Source: Epiperipatus broadwayi (taxonomy: Eukaryota; Onychophora; Udeonychophora; Euonychophora; Peripatidae). From it: a stretch of DNA of 64,000 bases. The DNA lies in NCBI GenBank assembly GCA_028023455.1, contig JAQFVV010006313.1:1312992-1376991 (forward strand). Reading direction: 5' to 3'. Below the pieces are notes generated by a model. That model was given only the letters and a program-made list of their open reading frames with translations, ran no database searches and was not told where the DNA came from. The position numbers and the translations under genes were made by a program. This document shows positions 1-12,500 of this stretch, one piece after another (position 1 is the stretch's first letter; the number at the start of each line of letters is the position of its first letter).

Positions 1-2
1 AA

Positions 3-329
3 GTAGATCTGATGTGCTCCAGATGCCATAGAGAAGAGTAGTCTTACAACCACATCATTACAACATGTAATGCACTGGGAACAGTGAGACAAATAATATA
101 TAATAACATCAAGACAGACTACTACACTATAATCTCGCTGCAAAAATGCATCAAAACTAAACAATTCCCAATCATCAGATTATAAATTTTTATAACATAT
201 TCAATCTGGTTTGTAAGGTGTGAAATGACATACACACAGCCTCACCCAGATCAAAAGGCCTGCTTTATGAAAACAATGGAAAAGATTAAAAATAGAGCAT
301 CAACTATTGTCATCAAAATTTATTTTTGA
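3..329 (+). pseudogene. Non-LTR retrotransposon ORF2, C-terminal fragment
   Basis: One reading frame runs from the left edge to a stop at 327-329, broken only by an in-frame TAG near residue 13 and a TAA near residue 60. Its start shows the Cys/His cluster found at the C-terminus of many LINE ORF2 proteins (CSRCH, then an H and a TC about 10 residues later). The pattern that follows, an aromatic-rich IWFVRC stretch and then a basic HPDQKA stretch, closely matches the C-terminus of the minus-strand LINE at 15237-15647 (CWLGH ... LWYTRC ... RRHPNTF). The same or a sister family therefore left a plus-strand copy here. The rest of the element lies beyond the left edge. Non-functional. The match was made by eye. 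Confidence 0.6.
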
Positions 330-614
330 AGAGACTTGGAAGTTATACAAACTTCCCAACCACTCAAATATATATGGATAATCAGATCAATTGACAACAT
401 TGGACAATATTATACAACTTGAGTCTTTCAAATTTCAATTGTTTAACAATTGTCTCAATCATTTAAAATGTGTGGGTTTTTTTCTAATTTCTTTAATTAT
501 GTTGCTTTATACAAAATTTAATCTTTATTAGACCTAATAAAATTTGTTTTTAAAATAACTAAGCAAAGTTAAAGCTAAGTTATAATTTCCACTTATATAA
601 ATCAATAACTACTA
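330..614. other. AT-rich sequence, probable LINE 3' flank
   Basis: Nothing coding is visible. The first part may be 3' UTR of the LINE fragment that ends at 329, but no tail or target duplication could be identified. Confidence 0.4.
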
Positions 615-905
615 GTTATTATTCTTTCTTTCTTAATCTATGCTTATGATTATATTATTTGGATTATAATGCGTTTGTTGATGTATGCTATGTTTTATTC
701 AGAATGGAGTTTACTAATATTGAATGCAATAAAGGAAAGATGATTAGATGCTCTCAGATTTATTTAATTCTTCATTCATTAATGCACATACTGAACCCCC
801 TTCAGAAAAGAGTAAATATAAAACTTATTTTATATGTACTTAAGCTATTATAGTTGCTTAATAAGATAGATTTGCTTTAAAATAAATTATTTAGTTAGTA
901 TTCAG
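615..905 (+). repeat. Dispersed repeat, copy 1 (pair with 42270-42520)
   Basis: This stretch aligns by eye with 42270-42520. Shared blocks include GTTATT...CTTAATCTAT, a GCTAT...TTCAGARTGGAG core, TAGATGCTCTCA, and TATTTTATATGT followed by TTGSCTTAATA. Identity looks like roughly 65-70 percent with small gaps, so both are old copies of one interspersed repeat. The 64-residue open frame inside it (659-853) is not preserved between copies and is not a gene. Family unknown. Confidence 0.45.
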
Positions 906-1161
906 CAGGTGTGATAAAAGAGAGCATATTAGTATTTAAACTTGTAATGATCCCTATATATGCTGTAGTCCTTCTTAGTTTCATATTAAAAGTTATACAC
1001 ATACCTAACAAATTAGACTTCATTATATTCATTTAATTTCATAATTATTGATGCTATCTTTATGAAGTGGCTTATGGTGATCTCATGGAATGAAACTAAA
1101 GATTTACATATTAATTACATTAAGTAATACAATAGTCAGCTGGGCAAATGAGTCTTAGGAA

Positions 1162-1162
<1 letters not shown>
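906..1162. other. AT-rich intergenic sequence
   Basis: No coding, RNA or structured repeat signal seen. Confidence 0.5.

Positions 1163-1232
<70 letters not shown>
1163..1232. repeat. (TA)35 microsatellite
   Basis: A pure alternating TA tract of about 70 bases. The tyrosine-isoleucine open frame read through it on the minus strand is an artefact of the dinucleotide repeat. Confidence 0.97.
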
Positions 1233-1233
<1 letters not shown>

Positions 1234-3470
1234 GACATAACTCCTTGCTGTTATTCTCATGTAAAATGAGTTTGGTTTAAGGTCAATCCATTTGATTAGT
1301 TCAGAAAGCATTATATTTAGGACTGGAGCACAAGGATCTAGAATATTTGTTCATAAAGCTATTCCAGTCACCCACTTTAAATGTCTTATTTTCATAGCAA
1401 GTATTACCACCCAGGGCACCAATTACGTGGTAATAAATCCTATTATTAAGCTCACATTCAAGATGCACTGACTCAGATTATATATTTTTATAAATGCTGT
1501 AATATCTGAAGTCATACTACTAAACACCAATTCAATCCTCCATAATAATTAAATAATTCAGCTTTGACCTGAACTTAAATCTAGTTTCTTAAGTTTATTA
1601 TCTGTGTAAAAATGTTTAGCTCATCATAATAAAATTAAAGTTAGTTATAAGTCATAGTAATCACTTCTGCAGTCTAACTATTGCAAATCTTGTAGACTAT
1701 AACACAGCATAAATAAGGCATAGCTAATCATGGATTAAAAATGAATAAATTTTCTAAATGTAATAATAAAATCTCCAATCTAAATAATTTGTAACATATA
1801 AACATCATCCTTACCTGCATGTGAGATAGTTTTATATTTTATTTTATATATATTATTTTTTTTTTCTTAAATTTTGGCTCAAATTATAATTTATAAAACA
1901 TAATTATGCTTAGTGTATCATTTCTTGCTCATTAGTTATTATAGAATTATAGTCAAAATTAATGATATCAGTTTCTTGTGTATTACCTCCATATAATTAT
2001 GTTCTGTGAGAATTTTTGTTTAGTTAAGTGCAGTCTCTATTTAATAAATTTTAGTCTTATGTTTCACTGCTATGCTACTGCCGGCTCATGAATTAAAGAA
2101 ATGTGAGTGTAGCCTCATATATATCATCCATAAGACAGTAAATCTCTGAGTGTTGGTGAAGGAACTGGGGTGAGATTGGATTCAAGGTATCCACAACCTC
2201 ATCTCTATCAGCTTTGGGATAATTTGCCAAAACTCTGGATTTTGTTGCATGGATGTACAGATATGACTGTTACAATATTTGTCTTTAAAATGAAAATTAG
2301 ATAGCTCCTTTTGCTAGGGAAGAATTCCTGATTTTAACATTAGAAATGTATTTCTATTTTTGTATGGGGATTGTGATATTGGAGGGAATCTATTATTAGA
2401 TATTAAATTTATTACATATATTTACATATAAAGAGTCTCAACAGTATTTAATTGTATTTTTATATGTCCAGTTTTACTGACATCAAACTAATTACAAATA
2501 ACAAAATAAAAAAAAATATTACTTCTATCTAACTATTTAAGATAACAATAAAATGCCATTATCACCTTATAATAATTGAAGTATACTTAAACAGGCTTAC
2601 AATGACAAATTTAACATACTTTCAATTATATACTTAATGTAGACGCAGTTAATGGGGATTTAAGCCCAGACTGTCACATTCCTACAGTCATCCAATCTAT
2701 CCAATATAAATACTCTCAATATAACAATTTCTGATTATCATTATACAGGCAAATTTATTACAATAATAACAGCTCAACTTATATTATTTATACCTACAAT
2801 GTTGAATTGTTGTTTACTGTAATAATGTTTTTTTTCTAATGATATGTAGTAGGTATGTTGCTGTGTGTATGTTGTGTGTATATATATATTATAAAGATTA
2901 TCGTACAATGTATTATATCTTTAATGACATCCATGTATTCATCACCCCATCTGTTAAATATTATAAAAGCGTAGAGAATTAAAAAAAGAAAATTAAGAAA
3001 AAATATTTATTTCTGAAAACAAAACAGTTTTGTTACATAAACAGCTTATTGATAAATCTACAGACATTATTAATACTTCTTTTTATCAATAGATTAAAAC
3101 TTAGTAATTTATATAATTTCCTGTTGTTTTTTTTCTATGAGGAATAGATGTATTAGTAAATCAGTTAAGAGTAAGATTATAAATATATTTTCTTTCATAA
3201 CATTAAAACAATTGCCTTTACTTCACTTTTTTTTTTTTTTTTTTACATAAATACCATATTTCTAATTTTGATAATGTTCAAATATTACTTATATTTTTTA
3301 AAAAGTAGATTTATTACTCTAAGAAAGTATGTGAAAAAGAAATGATATTTCAAATAAATCTAAAAAAACGCAATGCATTATTGTAATATATATATATTCT
3401 TTTTTTTCTATTTTTTTCATCTAAAGTACAGACTTTTTCATACCTACACTCCAACATGTAATATATGGGG
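1233..3470. other. AT-rich intergenic sequence
   Basis: Stop codons are frequent in all frames and no known domain is recognisable. Short poly-A/T runs and small TA tracts are present. Around 2130-2210 and 2640-2700 there are slightly GC-richer patches containing B-box-like words (GGATTCAAGG, GGGATTTAAGCCC). They could be decayed tRNA-derived repeats, but the rest of such a unit is not recognisable. Confidence 0.45.
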
Positions 3471-3533
3471 GTTTTGAACTCAGACTTTCACATGACCCTC
3501 AACTATCCATGCTATCTCATACTACTGACACCC
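3471..3533 (-). repeat. Short interspersed repeat with B-box-like word, copy 1
   Basis: The reverse complement contains GAGGGTCATGTGAAAGTCTG followed by AGTTCAAA. It matches the plus-strand sequence at 44910-44980 over about 58 bases with only a handful of differences, and a weaker third copy sits at 43118-43190. The conserved GAGTTCAAAY word resembles the internal B box of RNA polymerase III promoters (consensus GGTTCRANNC), so a tRNA-derived SINE is the best guess. No tail or target duplication was found. Confidence 0.45.
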
Positions 3534-5857
3534 TTGATGAAAAGATAAATGGATCTCTAATTTATATATATACACACACCACTAACTTATTTAGATAGTG
3601 TGAAAAAATAGAAGATAATTGACAAGTTTACTTTCAACTTTACTTACTTGTGATTAAATATTTGAAAACCAGTCATTCTTCACAAACCTGGGAGCTTAAT
3701 TATAAGTATAGAGGAAAATCTGAGTTCAAATCCTCTATACTCACTTGTGATTAATCAACTTTTGATAATAAAAAATACTGCTGATAAACCTCATAATTAT
3801 TATTATTTTAAAAAGCTTCCCAATAGTTCTATAAAACACATTAGAACTTAAGAACGTGGATATATTATCATTACGCCTTTATTAAGAAAGTTCCTGTGGC
3901 TGAGTACGAGTTTAATGGTTTTCAATAGCTTAATCCACTTGCTAATACTTAAGATAAATTTCTCTCCATTATTAAGGATATCTACACGATGTCATAAGCA
4001 TTTTATATTTATACTTTTATTATTAAAGCCTAGCTCTAACTTTATATATAATGTTATATTGTTGTTTGCAAATTTTAAGCGAAAATAATAGATTATATGC
4101 AAAATATTAAAATAATAGCTTGTAGAAAGTTATGAATGATGTAATTATTTATATTTTCATCTTAAACCTTACATTGTTAAAAATGAATACATACAATTGC
4201 AGATTAAAACAACAAACTTTTCACAATAACTGTTTGTTTTAAATCTTCCCAAGATCGTATTTATTAAAGAAGCGAAAATGTCAATAATTAACTATTAAAG
4301 TTAATAGTTTTAAAAAGCATTATTTATATATATATGTATTCGTATATGGCTCGATTCATATTCAAATACTGTACATGTGTATACTGCTAGCTACTAAAAT
4401 AGATGCCAATAAATATTTATTGATATCTATCTTGTTTTTTTTGCTTTCTTTATTAAGCACCGATGACCTAGATTAGTATTAAAAGAACGTATTGCCAATA
4501 GAATTACAACTGATTTTTTTTGTTTTGTTATGGTTATAAACGTTCCAAAAAATGATTGAAACCAGACACTTTTAAAGAAAAGAATAATTGAAAGTATCAC
4601 TTTTTTTTTTAAAAAAAAAAACCTTAACATTAGAAAAATAATTGAACAAATAATTATAGTTTCTAAAAAATTAACTTTTTAAGATTTCCCCCAATTTTTT
4701 CTGCTGCTTTTGTATTTGCTGAAGTTGTAACTCTCAATCACCTTTACTTTAACTATAATGATTCTTTTCATATAAATAACTGAAGTTGAATGAACTTTTA
4801 TACCACATTTTTGTAAAAAAAAAATATCATGGGTAGTTTTTTTTTTTATTAAAATAAATTAAAATTTATTAGATACAATTGAACATGTTTATCTGTACAT
4901 AGCTATATTCTTTTTACATTGTTGCAAGGCAGTCACTCTGGAGAGCTTGCTGTGGTTGAAGACTGGGGTCCATAGCCCTCCTTCACTCCTCTAGGAGAGT
5001 GACCCTAGCCCAGGTTTCATGAATAAGCCAGCAATCGATCTCTGTTTCTGTGCCGCTTGAGTAATTTGATATATATGTTGCAGACACCGTGCTAAGCATT
5101 TTCAAATATATCCTTGCATCTGGATAGCCAGATTGCAAAGATTAGAAAAAAGGTGATTCTGATTTTCGAGAATATGCCACTCATAGTTCTAAATTAATCA
5201 TTAGAATTTTATTGAATAATCAATCATTGACCTTAATTAAGACTATATTTTCCAAATTCTTTTTTCTTACTCTTTTGAACAAATATCTATAGCTACTTCA
5301 CCTTCTTAAACTACAATCCTAATATTTATTTATGTTTTTCTCGCTATGGATATGTTAAATAAACTTCCCTATCTCTTTTGTTTTTTAATTCTCTCAATAA
5401 AAAGTTTATTTCTTACTCATTTTTTTTCCAATAGTCTATGGTTTAACATATTTTAGTCTTATTTTTCCACGTTATCCTTTATTTCTAAATCTTCATTTTT
5501 AAAGCTTTTGAGTTTCTCTAGACATTTTTCATAATTCCCTATAGTTTTGTTCAATATAATATTACAGCACAAATAAATGGATTCTTAAGATTCTTTTTTT
5601 TTTTTTTAAAAAAAAAAAAAAGGTCCTCAAATTAAAATAATTAATTCTAGTTTATAATGAATTTTATAATTAGACATTTAGTATAGGTAAAAACTCATTA
5701 GAATTTTTTAGGTTAATTTTATAACTACCTTTTTATCCTTTTTTGCATATATATATATTAATTTTTATACAATTTTACCTTATGAAATCTTGTATGTTAC
5801 TGTACTTTCTACTACTACATTAATAAATAACAAGGTATTTATTTATATAGGGCTATG
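3534..5857. other. AT-rich intergenic sequence
   Basis: No gene-like frame. A small GC-richer patch at about 4925-5060 stands out from its surroundings but contains no motif I recognise. It may be a fragment of an unidentified repeat. The open frame at 4427-4630 on minus is lysine/phenylalanine-rich noise. Confidence 0.4.
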
Positions 5858-6238
5858 TTAATAAATTGTAATTGTAAATTAGCGATCAGTCTAATGTACA
5901 TGCGCTTTACGGATTTTAAACTATACAAATAAATAATCTCATTCTCAAACACAAGATAAAGTCTTTATAAAAAGATAGAATGAATCCATTTATCTTTTCA
6001 ACCCAAACATTTAAGTATGGGCAAATCTTAAGTGTTTGGAGATGAGAATGTGCTCATCTCCAAACGCTTAATATTGGCCCATACTAAACATTTGGGTTGA
6101 AAAAATAGATGGATTCCTTCTATCTTTTCATAAAGACTTTATCTTGTGTTTGAGAATGAGATTATTCATTTACCTATAGTTTAAAATCCATAAAGCGCAT
6201 GCGCATTAGCCTGATTGCTAATTTACAATTACATTAAT
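5858..6238. mobile_element. Palindromic MITE-like element with about 185-bp arms
   Basis: The two halves are near-perfect reverse complements around a 6-base loop at 6047-6052. The inner arms read GGAGATGAG / CTCATCTCC. The outer arms include CATTTGGGTTGAAAA, the block AATCTCATTCTCAAACACAA and the terminal TAATTGTAAATTAGC. Differences between the arms are single bases and small gaps. An almost all-palindrome structure of about 380 bp is typical of foldback or MITE-type DNA elements, which encode nothing and are moved by a transposase from elsewhere. The target duplication could not be decided because the flanks are TTAATA-like on both sides. Superfamily unassigned. Confidence 0.8.
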
Positions 6239-8247
6239 AGATGTATTTTTATTTGAAGATGATTTAGTAATTCACTTAAATAAATATTTAAAAATTAATG
6301 GGTAGTTACTCAGATTTTATCCAATACATATTCATTGTTACAAAATATTTTTACAAAAATAACTTTTTAATATATATATATTTTCTAAGAATCACAGTTT
6401 TTTTTTTTTTTGTGTGTATGTGTGTGTGTGTATACATAGTGTAGTGTAAGCTAAGCCTGGCTACAAATATTGATGTACTGCATACATAAAAAAAAAAGAG
6501 AAATAAATTTTATAATACAAATTTCTCTGCATATCAATAAAATATATTTATTTTAGTTAGTGAATGTTTGCATGTGTCATCATATTTATTTATACACTTT
6601 ATTTTTTAAGTATTTTAATGGCTTCTCTGATTTTACAATTATGCCGAGTATCACATGTGGATATAATCATGATGTTTGAGAAATCAATACTGAGATCTCA
6701 ATCCAAAACATGAAGTGGTGATGATAATGTGTTGTTTAAGTGCATTAGTATGTTCATCTCTTGAAGTAATGATGTAAGGATTGCTCATATCTATAGAAGA
6801 ATACACATAAATGCCATATGAGATTTCATAAACTCTATGAGCTTCAAGAGGGATTGAATTTTTAAATTTGATAAAATGTTTCTATTTTTTTGATAAGTAG
6901 TATATACTGTTTTTATATTGTAGCATCTTAGAATACATCCAATAATATCTGTGATTTCTTTATATAATGAATACAAATCCTAATAGTTTTTTTTTTTTTT
7001 TTGTTTCAAAAAAATTTAAATCCTAATAGTTTTTTTTATTGTTTAACATTCTATACAATCATTTAAATAATAGATTTCATTGGATAAAAATAAATAAACT
7101 CCTGAATTAGCATTCCATCATACATATAATAAAAAAATGGCCAACATAACTCAATGTGATTACAAATAGAAATTGATTTTAAATGGGCATTGATTATATT
7201 ATTTTACATTATCTAGCTAAATAGATATCAACTATTTTTTCAGAAAACCATACCTTATATGTGGTCTATTAAATTAAATACAAAAAAGATATGTCATATT
7301 ACAAAAGGTCTTGTCCAAAGATATCCCTCATCCTTTGTTTATTTGCAATTTATATTATGTAATTTTGAGAAAAACAATGGTTGTCATATTTCTAGAATAT
7401 GCCTCCCAAGTCTTGGATAAAAAATAAATATACTGGCTGATATTGATGATGTATTGATAATTATCTTATTATTACTGAGTTTCAGCCAAAACATTTTTAC
7501 AAATATCTGAATCAATCATATCAGAGTCAAATCTACAGTGTGGCTGATATTATCAGGAAAAAATATTCCATCAAAATGTACAATATTTCCAACTGAATTT
7601 CTTAGTATCCTCCTATATATTTCAATTGCAAAAGCCAATATTAATGAGCAAATTAATCATTAATAAATTTTCAGCTAAATTATTATTTTTCAGTTTTAAA
7701 ATATTGTACTGGTTGAAAATGTATGTTCATCCAACAAGACTTAGAATCTGAGCAAAAGTATCCCAAATCCAATCATGCTCAAGATACACAGGTCAGGAGC
7801 AATCATGAATTTTAACCTGTTTGCCCATTCTCCAAATCTATAACACTATGGACAACACTTACAGTGATACCACATAAATCCATTCCATCCTGGATTGGTG
7901 CTACAATGTTTTACATGAGAACTGAACTGGTGATGATGATGATGAGAGATTGAGTGAACCCAAGATACAAGTTAAAAACATACATAAATATAAATATTAT
8001 TAAGGAGATTCGAACAACTGGATTAAGTTTAAAAATATAAATATTTATTTTGACAAAATTCAAGATGATTATATATATATATACAACTTCATGCATTTAA
8101 AACTTTATTTTTGGTTACAAATCTTGATACAATTATTTTATTTAGACAGATATAAATTTAGTGTAGCATTTAAATACATAACATATCACTGATGGTTAAA
8201 TATTCAATATAATTTATTTGTTTATAATGTTGTCACAAACACATAAA
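6239..8247. other. AT-rich intergenic sequence
   Basis: There is a short (TG)n tract at about 6413-6431. A direct duplication, AAATCCTAATAGTTTTTTT, occurs near 6976-6993 and again near 7018-7036. Otherwise no supported feature. The minus open frames at 6791-6976 and 7911-8096 have no recognisable domain. Confidence 0.4.
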
Positions 8248-9542
8248 TAAATAACCAATCAAACAAGATTGAAATAAACAACTATTAATAAGCATATTTA
8301 AATATTTATCAAACTGGCTTTTATCTCCATTGAGACCTTCTCAAAATATTATAGTACATGATTCACATAATCAATTAACAAGAAAATGGATTAAAGTATT
8401 TAGACATTTTTTTAAGAAGAGGGGTAATGAATGAGATAGTTGTTGAACATTATATTAAAGATGAAAAAAAACCAGAGGGTTGATTGATCCAACTTTTTAT
8501 CAGCCATGGTGCCAGAAAATGGGAGTTTTAAACGGATTTAAATTAAAGAATGATAGGTTAACATTATATAAAGCAAAGGCATATAAACAGAAATTAAAGA
8601 TGAAAAATAATTACGTAAAAATAGGATACAAAGAGAAGGAAATCAGATGTATTTTTGATGGTAAGGTAGATAAAGTAAATGAGGATAACAGGAATAGGTA
8701 TAGGGTTAGTAAATGGATGTCTATTCCATATTCAGAAAAATTATATAAAAGATTAATCAAAGACAAATTGACGAATAATGTAAAAATAGCTTGGAAGAAT
8801 AATAAGTCCTTGGTAAATGGCAAAATAATACAAAAGAGTTAAATGATGTTAGTGGTATGGGGGGGGAGTTGGTGTATAAAATTAACTGTGGACATGCAAT
8901 AAAATATATAATGGACCGACAGGGAGAACGGCAAGTGAGAGAGGTAAGGAACATGATCGAGCAATTAATAGAAAAGATATGAGGTCAGGGTCATATTTGC
9001 ATTATTTGGATACAGGGCATAAAATGAAGTGTGAGAAAAATAAAAGTGTTATTAAGTATGTGAAGAATTACCATAAAATAATATATTATGAAACATTATA
9101 TATTCAAGAAAACTTGGACAAATGTGTAAATATAGTAAAAGGTCCCGCTAAATTGGGTGGGAAATGGGCTTTATTAAACAATTAGAAAGTGTAGGAAATG
9201 GTTGTAAATATGTAAATACCAATTTATTTATTTATTTATTATTTTTAAAAGATGTAAAATATATATTTAATTATTATTTTTTGGGGAAATATTGTAAAAA
9301 TTTTTTAGATGTATATTATGTTAAATTTATTTACTTATTTATTTATAATATATGGATACATGTTTAAAAGGAAATGAAATGTAATGTAAATAGTGTCCAG
9401 TAGATGGAGTGAATATTGGTTATGTGAATCATGTACTATAATATCTTGAGAAGGTCTCAATGAAGATGAAAGCCGGTTTGATAAATATTTAAATATACTC
9501 ATTAATAGTTGTTTATTTCAATCTTGTTTGATTGATTATTTA
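8248..9542 (+). mobile_element. 5'-truncated Penelope-like element between inverted terminal repeats
   Basis: About 128 bp at 8248-8375 recur as the reverse complement at 9415-9542 with few mismatches. Shared blocks are AATCAAACAAGATTGAAATA, AACAACTATTAAT, GAGACCTTCTCAA and ATGATTCACATAA. Between them lies the C-terminal half of a PLE polyprotein (end of RT, SIPY motif, GIY-YIG-type nuclease; see 8460-9184). PLEs are known to carry pseudo-LTRs that can be direct or inverted, which fits this arrangement. The sizes imply that most of the RT is missing. A coincidental MITE around PLE debris is less likely, because the repeats abut the PLE coding end. Confidence 0.65.
8460..9184 (+). pseudogene. 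Penelope-like polyprotein relic (RT C-terminus plus GIY-YIG endonuclease)
   Basis: Three frames read in order give one protein. First, 8480-8842: an IDPTFYQPWCQKMG start, then a YVKIGYK block, then WMSIPYSEKLYKRL; a SIPY-type motif is typical of the linker between RT and nuclease in PLEs. Second, from 8872 in another frame: VYKINCGHAIKYIMDRQGE, which lines up with the CG...YIGQTGR core of PLE GIY-YIG domains, although the second motif is decayed to YIMDRQGE. Third, 8979-9184 in a third frame: HYLDTGHKMKCEK, then YETLYIQENLDKC near the end, matching the family's GH and E-x-x-x-I motifs. At least two frameshifts. Homologous debris occurs at 52060-53775 and 53770-56640. In life such proteins copy RNA and nick target DNA; this copy cannot. 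Confidence 0.7.
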
Positions 9543-12500
9543 CATACATAACATATATTTGAAAATCGGATTTTATGTAATATTACAAAAATAGATTTAT
9601 CTGGGTGGTTGGTGGACTTTTATACATTTTAAAAAAAGAAACATATAATGATATGACAATAGAGTTTCGCTGTTTATACGAATTCATAGAATGCCCTTGA
9701 CATTTGATACATAAGTTTATTTTCATTTATAGACTTTATTTACAACAATAAAAGTAAGGATACATTTTGATCAGTAAATAGACTAAAAACATTATTTATT
9801 TTACATTTTCAACATTTAACGATAGAATATTGCAAAACTCTATAAATATGGGAATGGCTTATTTCAATAAAGTGGAGGACAGCTTCATGAGAAGTTGGAT
9901 CTAAAACTTCAATGAAAAAAATTTTTTTAAAAAAAAAAACATTTCATTATCACATATCAATACAATTTATTTTGTTAAACAGACTAGAAAATGAACTATA
10001 AGAAAATTGTGGTGCTAGCATTATGTTAGTGAGAGAGAGAGAGGGTGGCAGTTTCCACCAAGAAAACATTGTTCTCCAAATTTTTAAGGTGGTATGCCAG
10101 CTTCATCCTTAAGGGGTGCCAAAGGAAAGGTAGGTAGGAAGTTACTATGGGTCCAGATCATGGCAAAGCCATACAGAGCTTCAACTACACTAACCTGCAT
10201 GTTCCAGAAGTAGACTTAGACCTCTGTTATGAACGAGAACACTAAAAGATGGGAGTCTTTGAATCCCCAGTGCAAGATATGAGTGAATCAAAGCAGTATA
10301 TAATTATATACTTGGAGGAGTAGAATGATGAACAGAGATGATCATGACTCCCTGGAATGAGGTACAGATGAATCAGATCAAAGCCCTATGTGGCTTATTG
10401 ATAATTTGACATATGCCAGCAATGCTATCATATGAATATAAAATCATTGAATTTAAATACTAAAATAAAGCCTTAAATGGTTTAACAAATATGTAATGAT
10501 ATGATAAAATAATAGCCTGTGTAAGATAGAATTATTAATCAGAAGTTAAAACTATAATTAATGAAGCATGCATTGCTCCTCCTTCTTGAATCACTATTTT
10601 GTTTAACATATAAAAAAAAAATTCACGCACTTAAAAGTAAAAATAACAAAACAGATTTAAGTCGACAGCCTTTTGGCGATGATGATCAATAAGAAATTAA
10701 TAAATTAATGGACACCTATATCCACCCCAGATTGCAAAGTATTTATACATTTTGAATAAATTTACAATAAAATATTTTTTTAAAAGCATGTATTCATTTA
10801 AAATACAAACTCAATCTTACAAGCTATTTAAATATAAATAATAAAAACTCATTAATCCCCCCCCCTTTCTATTCCACAGTGGGTTATAGAAGTTCATAAG
10901 ACTGAGTTTGGTTTGCATTTACAAATAAAATTAAGTGAAAAATATAAAAAATATCATTAAAATTAAATTATAACTGCACTAAATCATAAGAATAAGAAGC
11001 GTGAGTTGGATGAAAAGTTTTTATAGTAATATGATTTAGATAGAAGATAATCGATACAAAAAGATTAACATACTCACCAATTAGCGAGTTTTAAAAAAAA
11101 TTAAACATAAAAAAACATTAATTTAATTAGTTAATACGATTATAATGTCTTTGGGCTGGTTAGCTCAGGATTCTATGAGGTACAGATGAATCTTCTGTGG
11201 CAGGTGGCATTCTTTAAGGGAACAGGCTGTCTTGAGTGATAGGAGCTACATATCTGCATGGTGAAAAGTGGAGCTGAAGATGGAGGGGAAGGTAGCTGAG
11301 GCCTCTCAAAAATTAAACAAATGTGGAGTCAGCTAGTGACTACTGACCAAACCCTGACACAATAGATTTTTGGCCCTATTTATACCAGTTTTCAATTATT
11401 CAAAGAATGTTTTTAATTAAACTTCTTAACTCTAATTGAATCTTTAATGTACAGAAATATTTTCTTTTTTGTCATTGATGATGCAATCACAAGATTACTG
11501 TCCAAAAATAAATTCAAATCAATTTCCAGATTGGAAATAAATTTGATAAAAATGTTAACAGCTAACTAAATCAATTAGCTTTGTTTTAAATTTTATTTTC
11601 ATTAACTTTAATTTAAAAATGTCTTTTAAAATCATGAAACAAACTAATGATCCCACATCTTTAATTACTCTTGGACAGTTAACGATTGCATCTTCCATCT
11701 TGAATATTTGTGTAATTATATGAAGAAAAATAATTACAAAGTATTAAAAATATAATTAAGAAAAAATACAAAATTATTTACAATATTTGTTTGTGCTTTT
11801 ATATATATAAAAGCTTCATTAATATATGTATATATCTGAGTGGCATCTAGAGATTTTAATATCAAAATAATTAAAGAATTTTTATTTAAAATTTATATTT
11901 ATAACTTTTATAGATGCTTCTCAGAAACATAAGTATAGTTTATATACATGTGACAAAAAAAAAGCAGGATGAAATGTGGGGTGTGGTAGAACAATGAAAC
12001 TGTATCTTAAACAAAGGTCAACTGTTTCAATATTCCATCTGAACTTCTAAGGTCTGTTAGTATACCATGCACCACAGACCAGTATATACTATATGTCAAA
12101 AACAGGTATTAATAAATATATAAATAGTTATTTATGGGGATTAATTTCTAGACTGTTATCATAAAGCCTATTAAGGGCATCAACAAAAATAATAGTATTT
12201 GAATAGTTGCAATTAATCTGTTTAATCAGTTGATAAAAAGCTATGTCATTTAGTGGAATACAAAAAAAAAAACTTTGACATTTCTTTGCCAATAGTTAAC
12301 CATCTGATTTGATGAAATTGAGGAAAACATCGTAAATGTTGAGACGGAGATGAACCTGCCTTGATACAAAGAATCAAATAAACAGGACTCAAATAATATA
12401 AAGGGATCTATCATTAATGATACATGGCATACCAATATTCAATTGAGCTTTTAATGGAAATCTATTCAACTATAAAAATATTATGAAATATATTATTGGA

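Noticed and set aside
9430-9490. Hammerhead-ribozyme-like core (ATGAAGAT followed by GAAA) in the PLE terminal repeat
   Set aside because: PLE pseudo-LTRs can carry hammerheads, but here the conserved first C of CUGANGA is missing and there is no room for stem II, so I do not call one. A covariance-model scan would decide.
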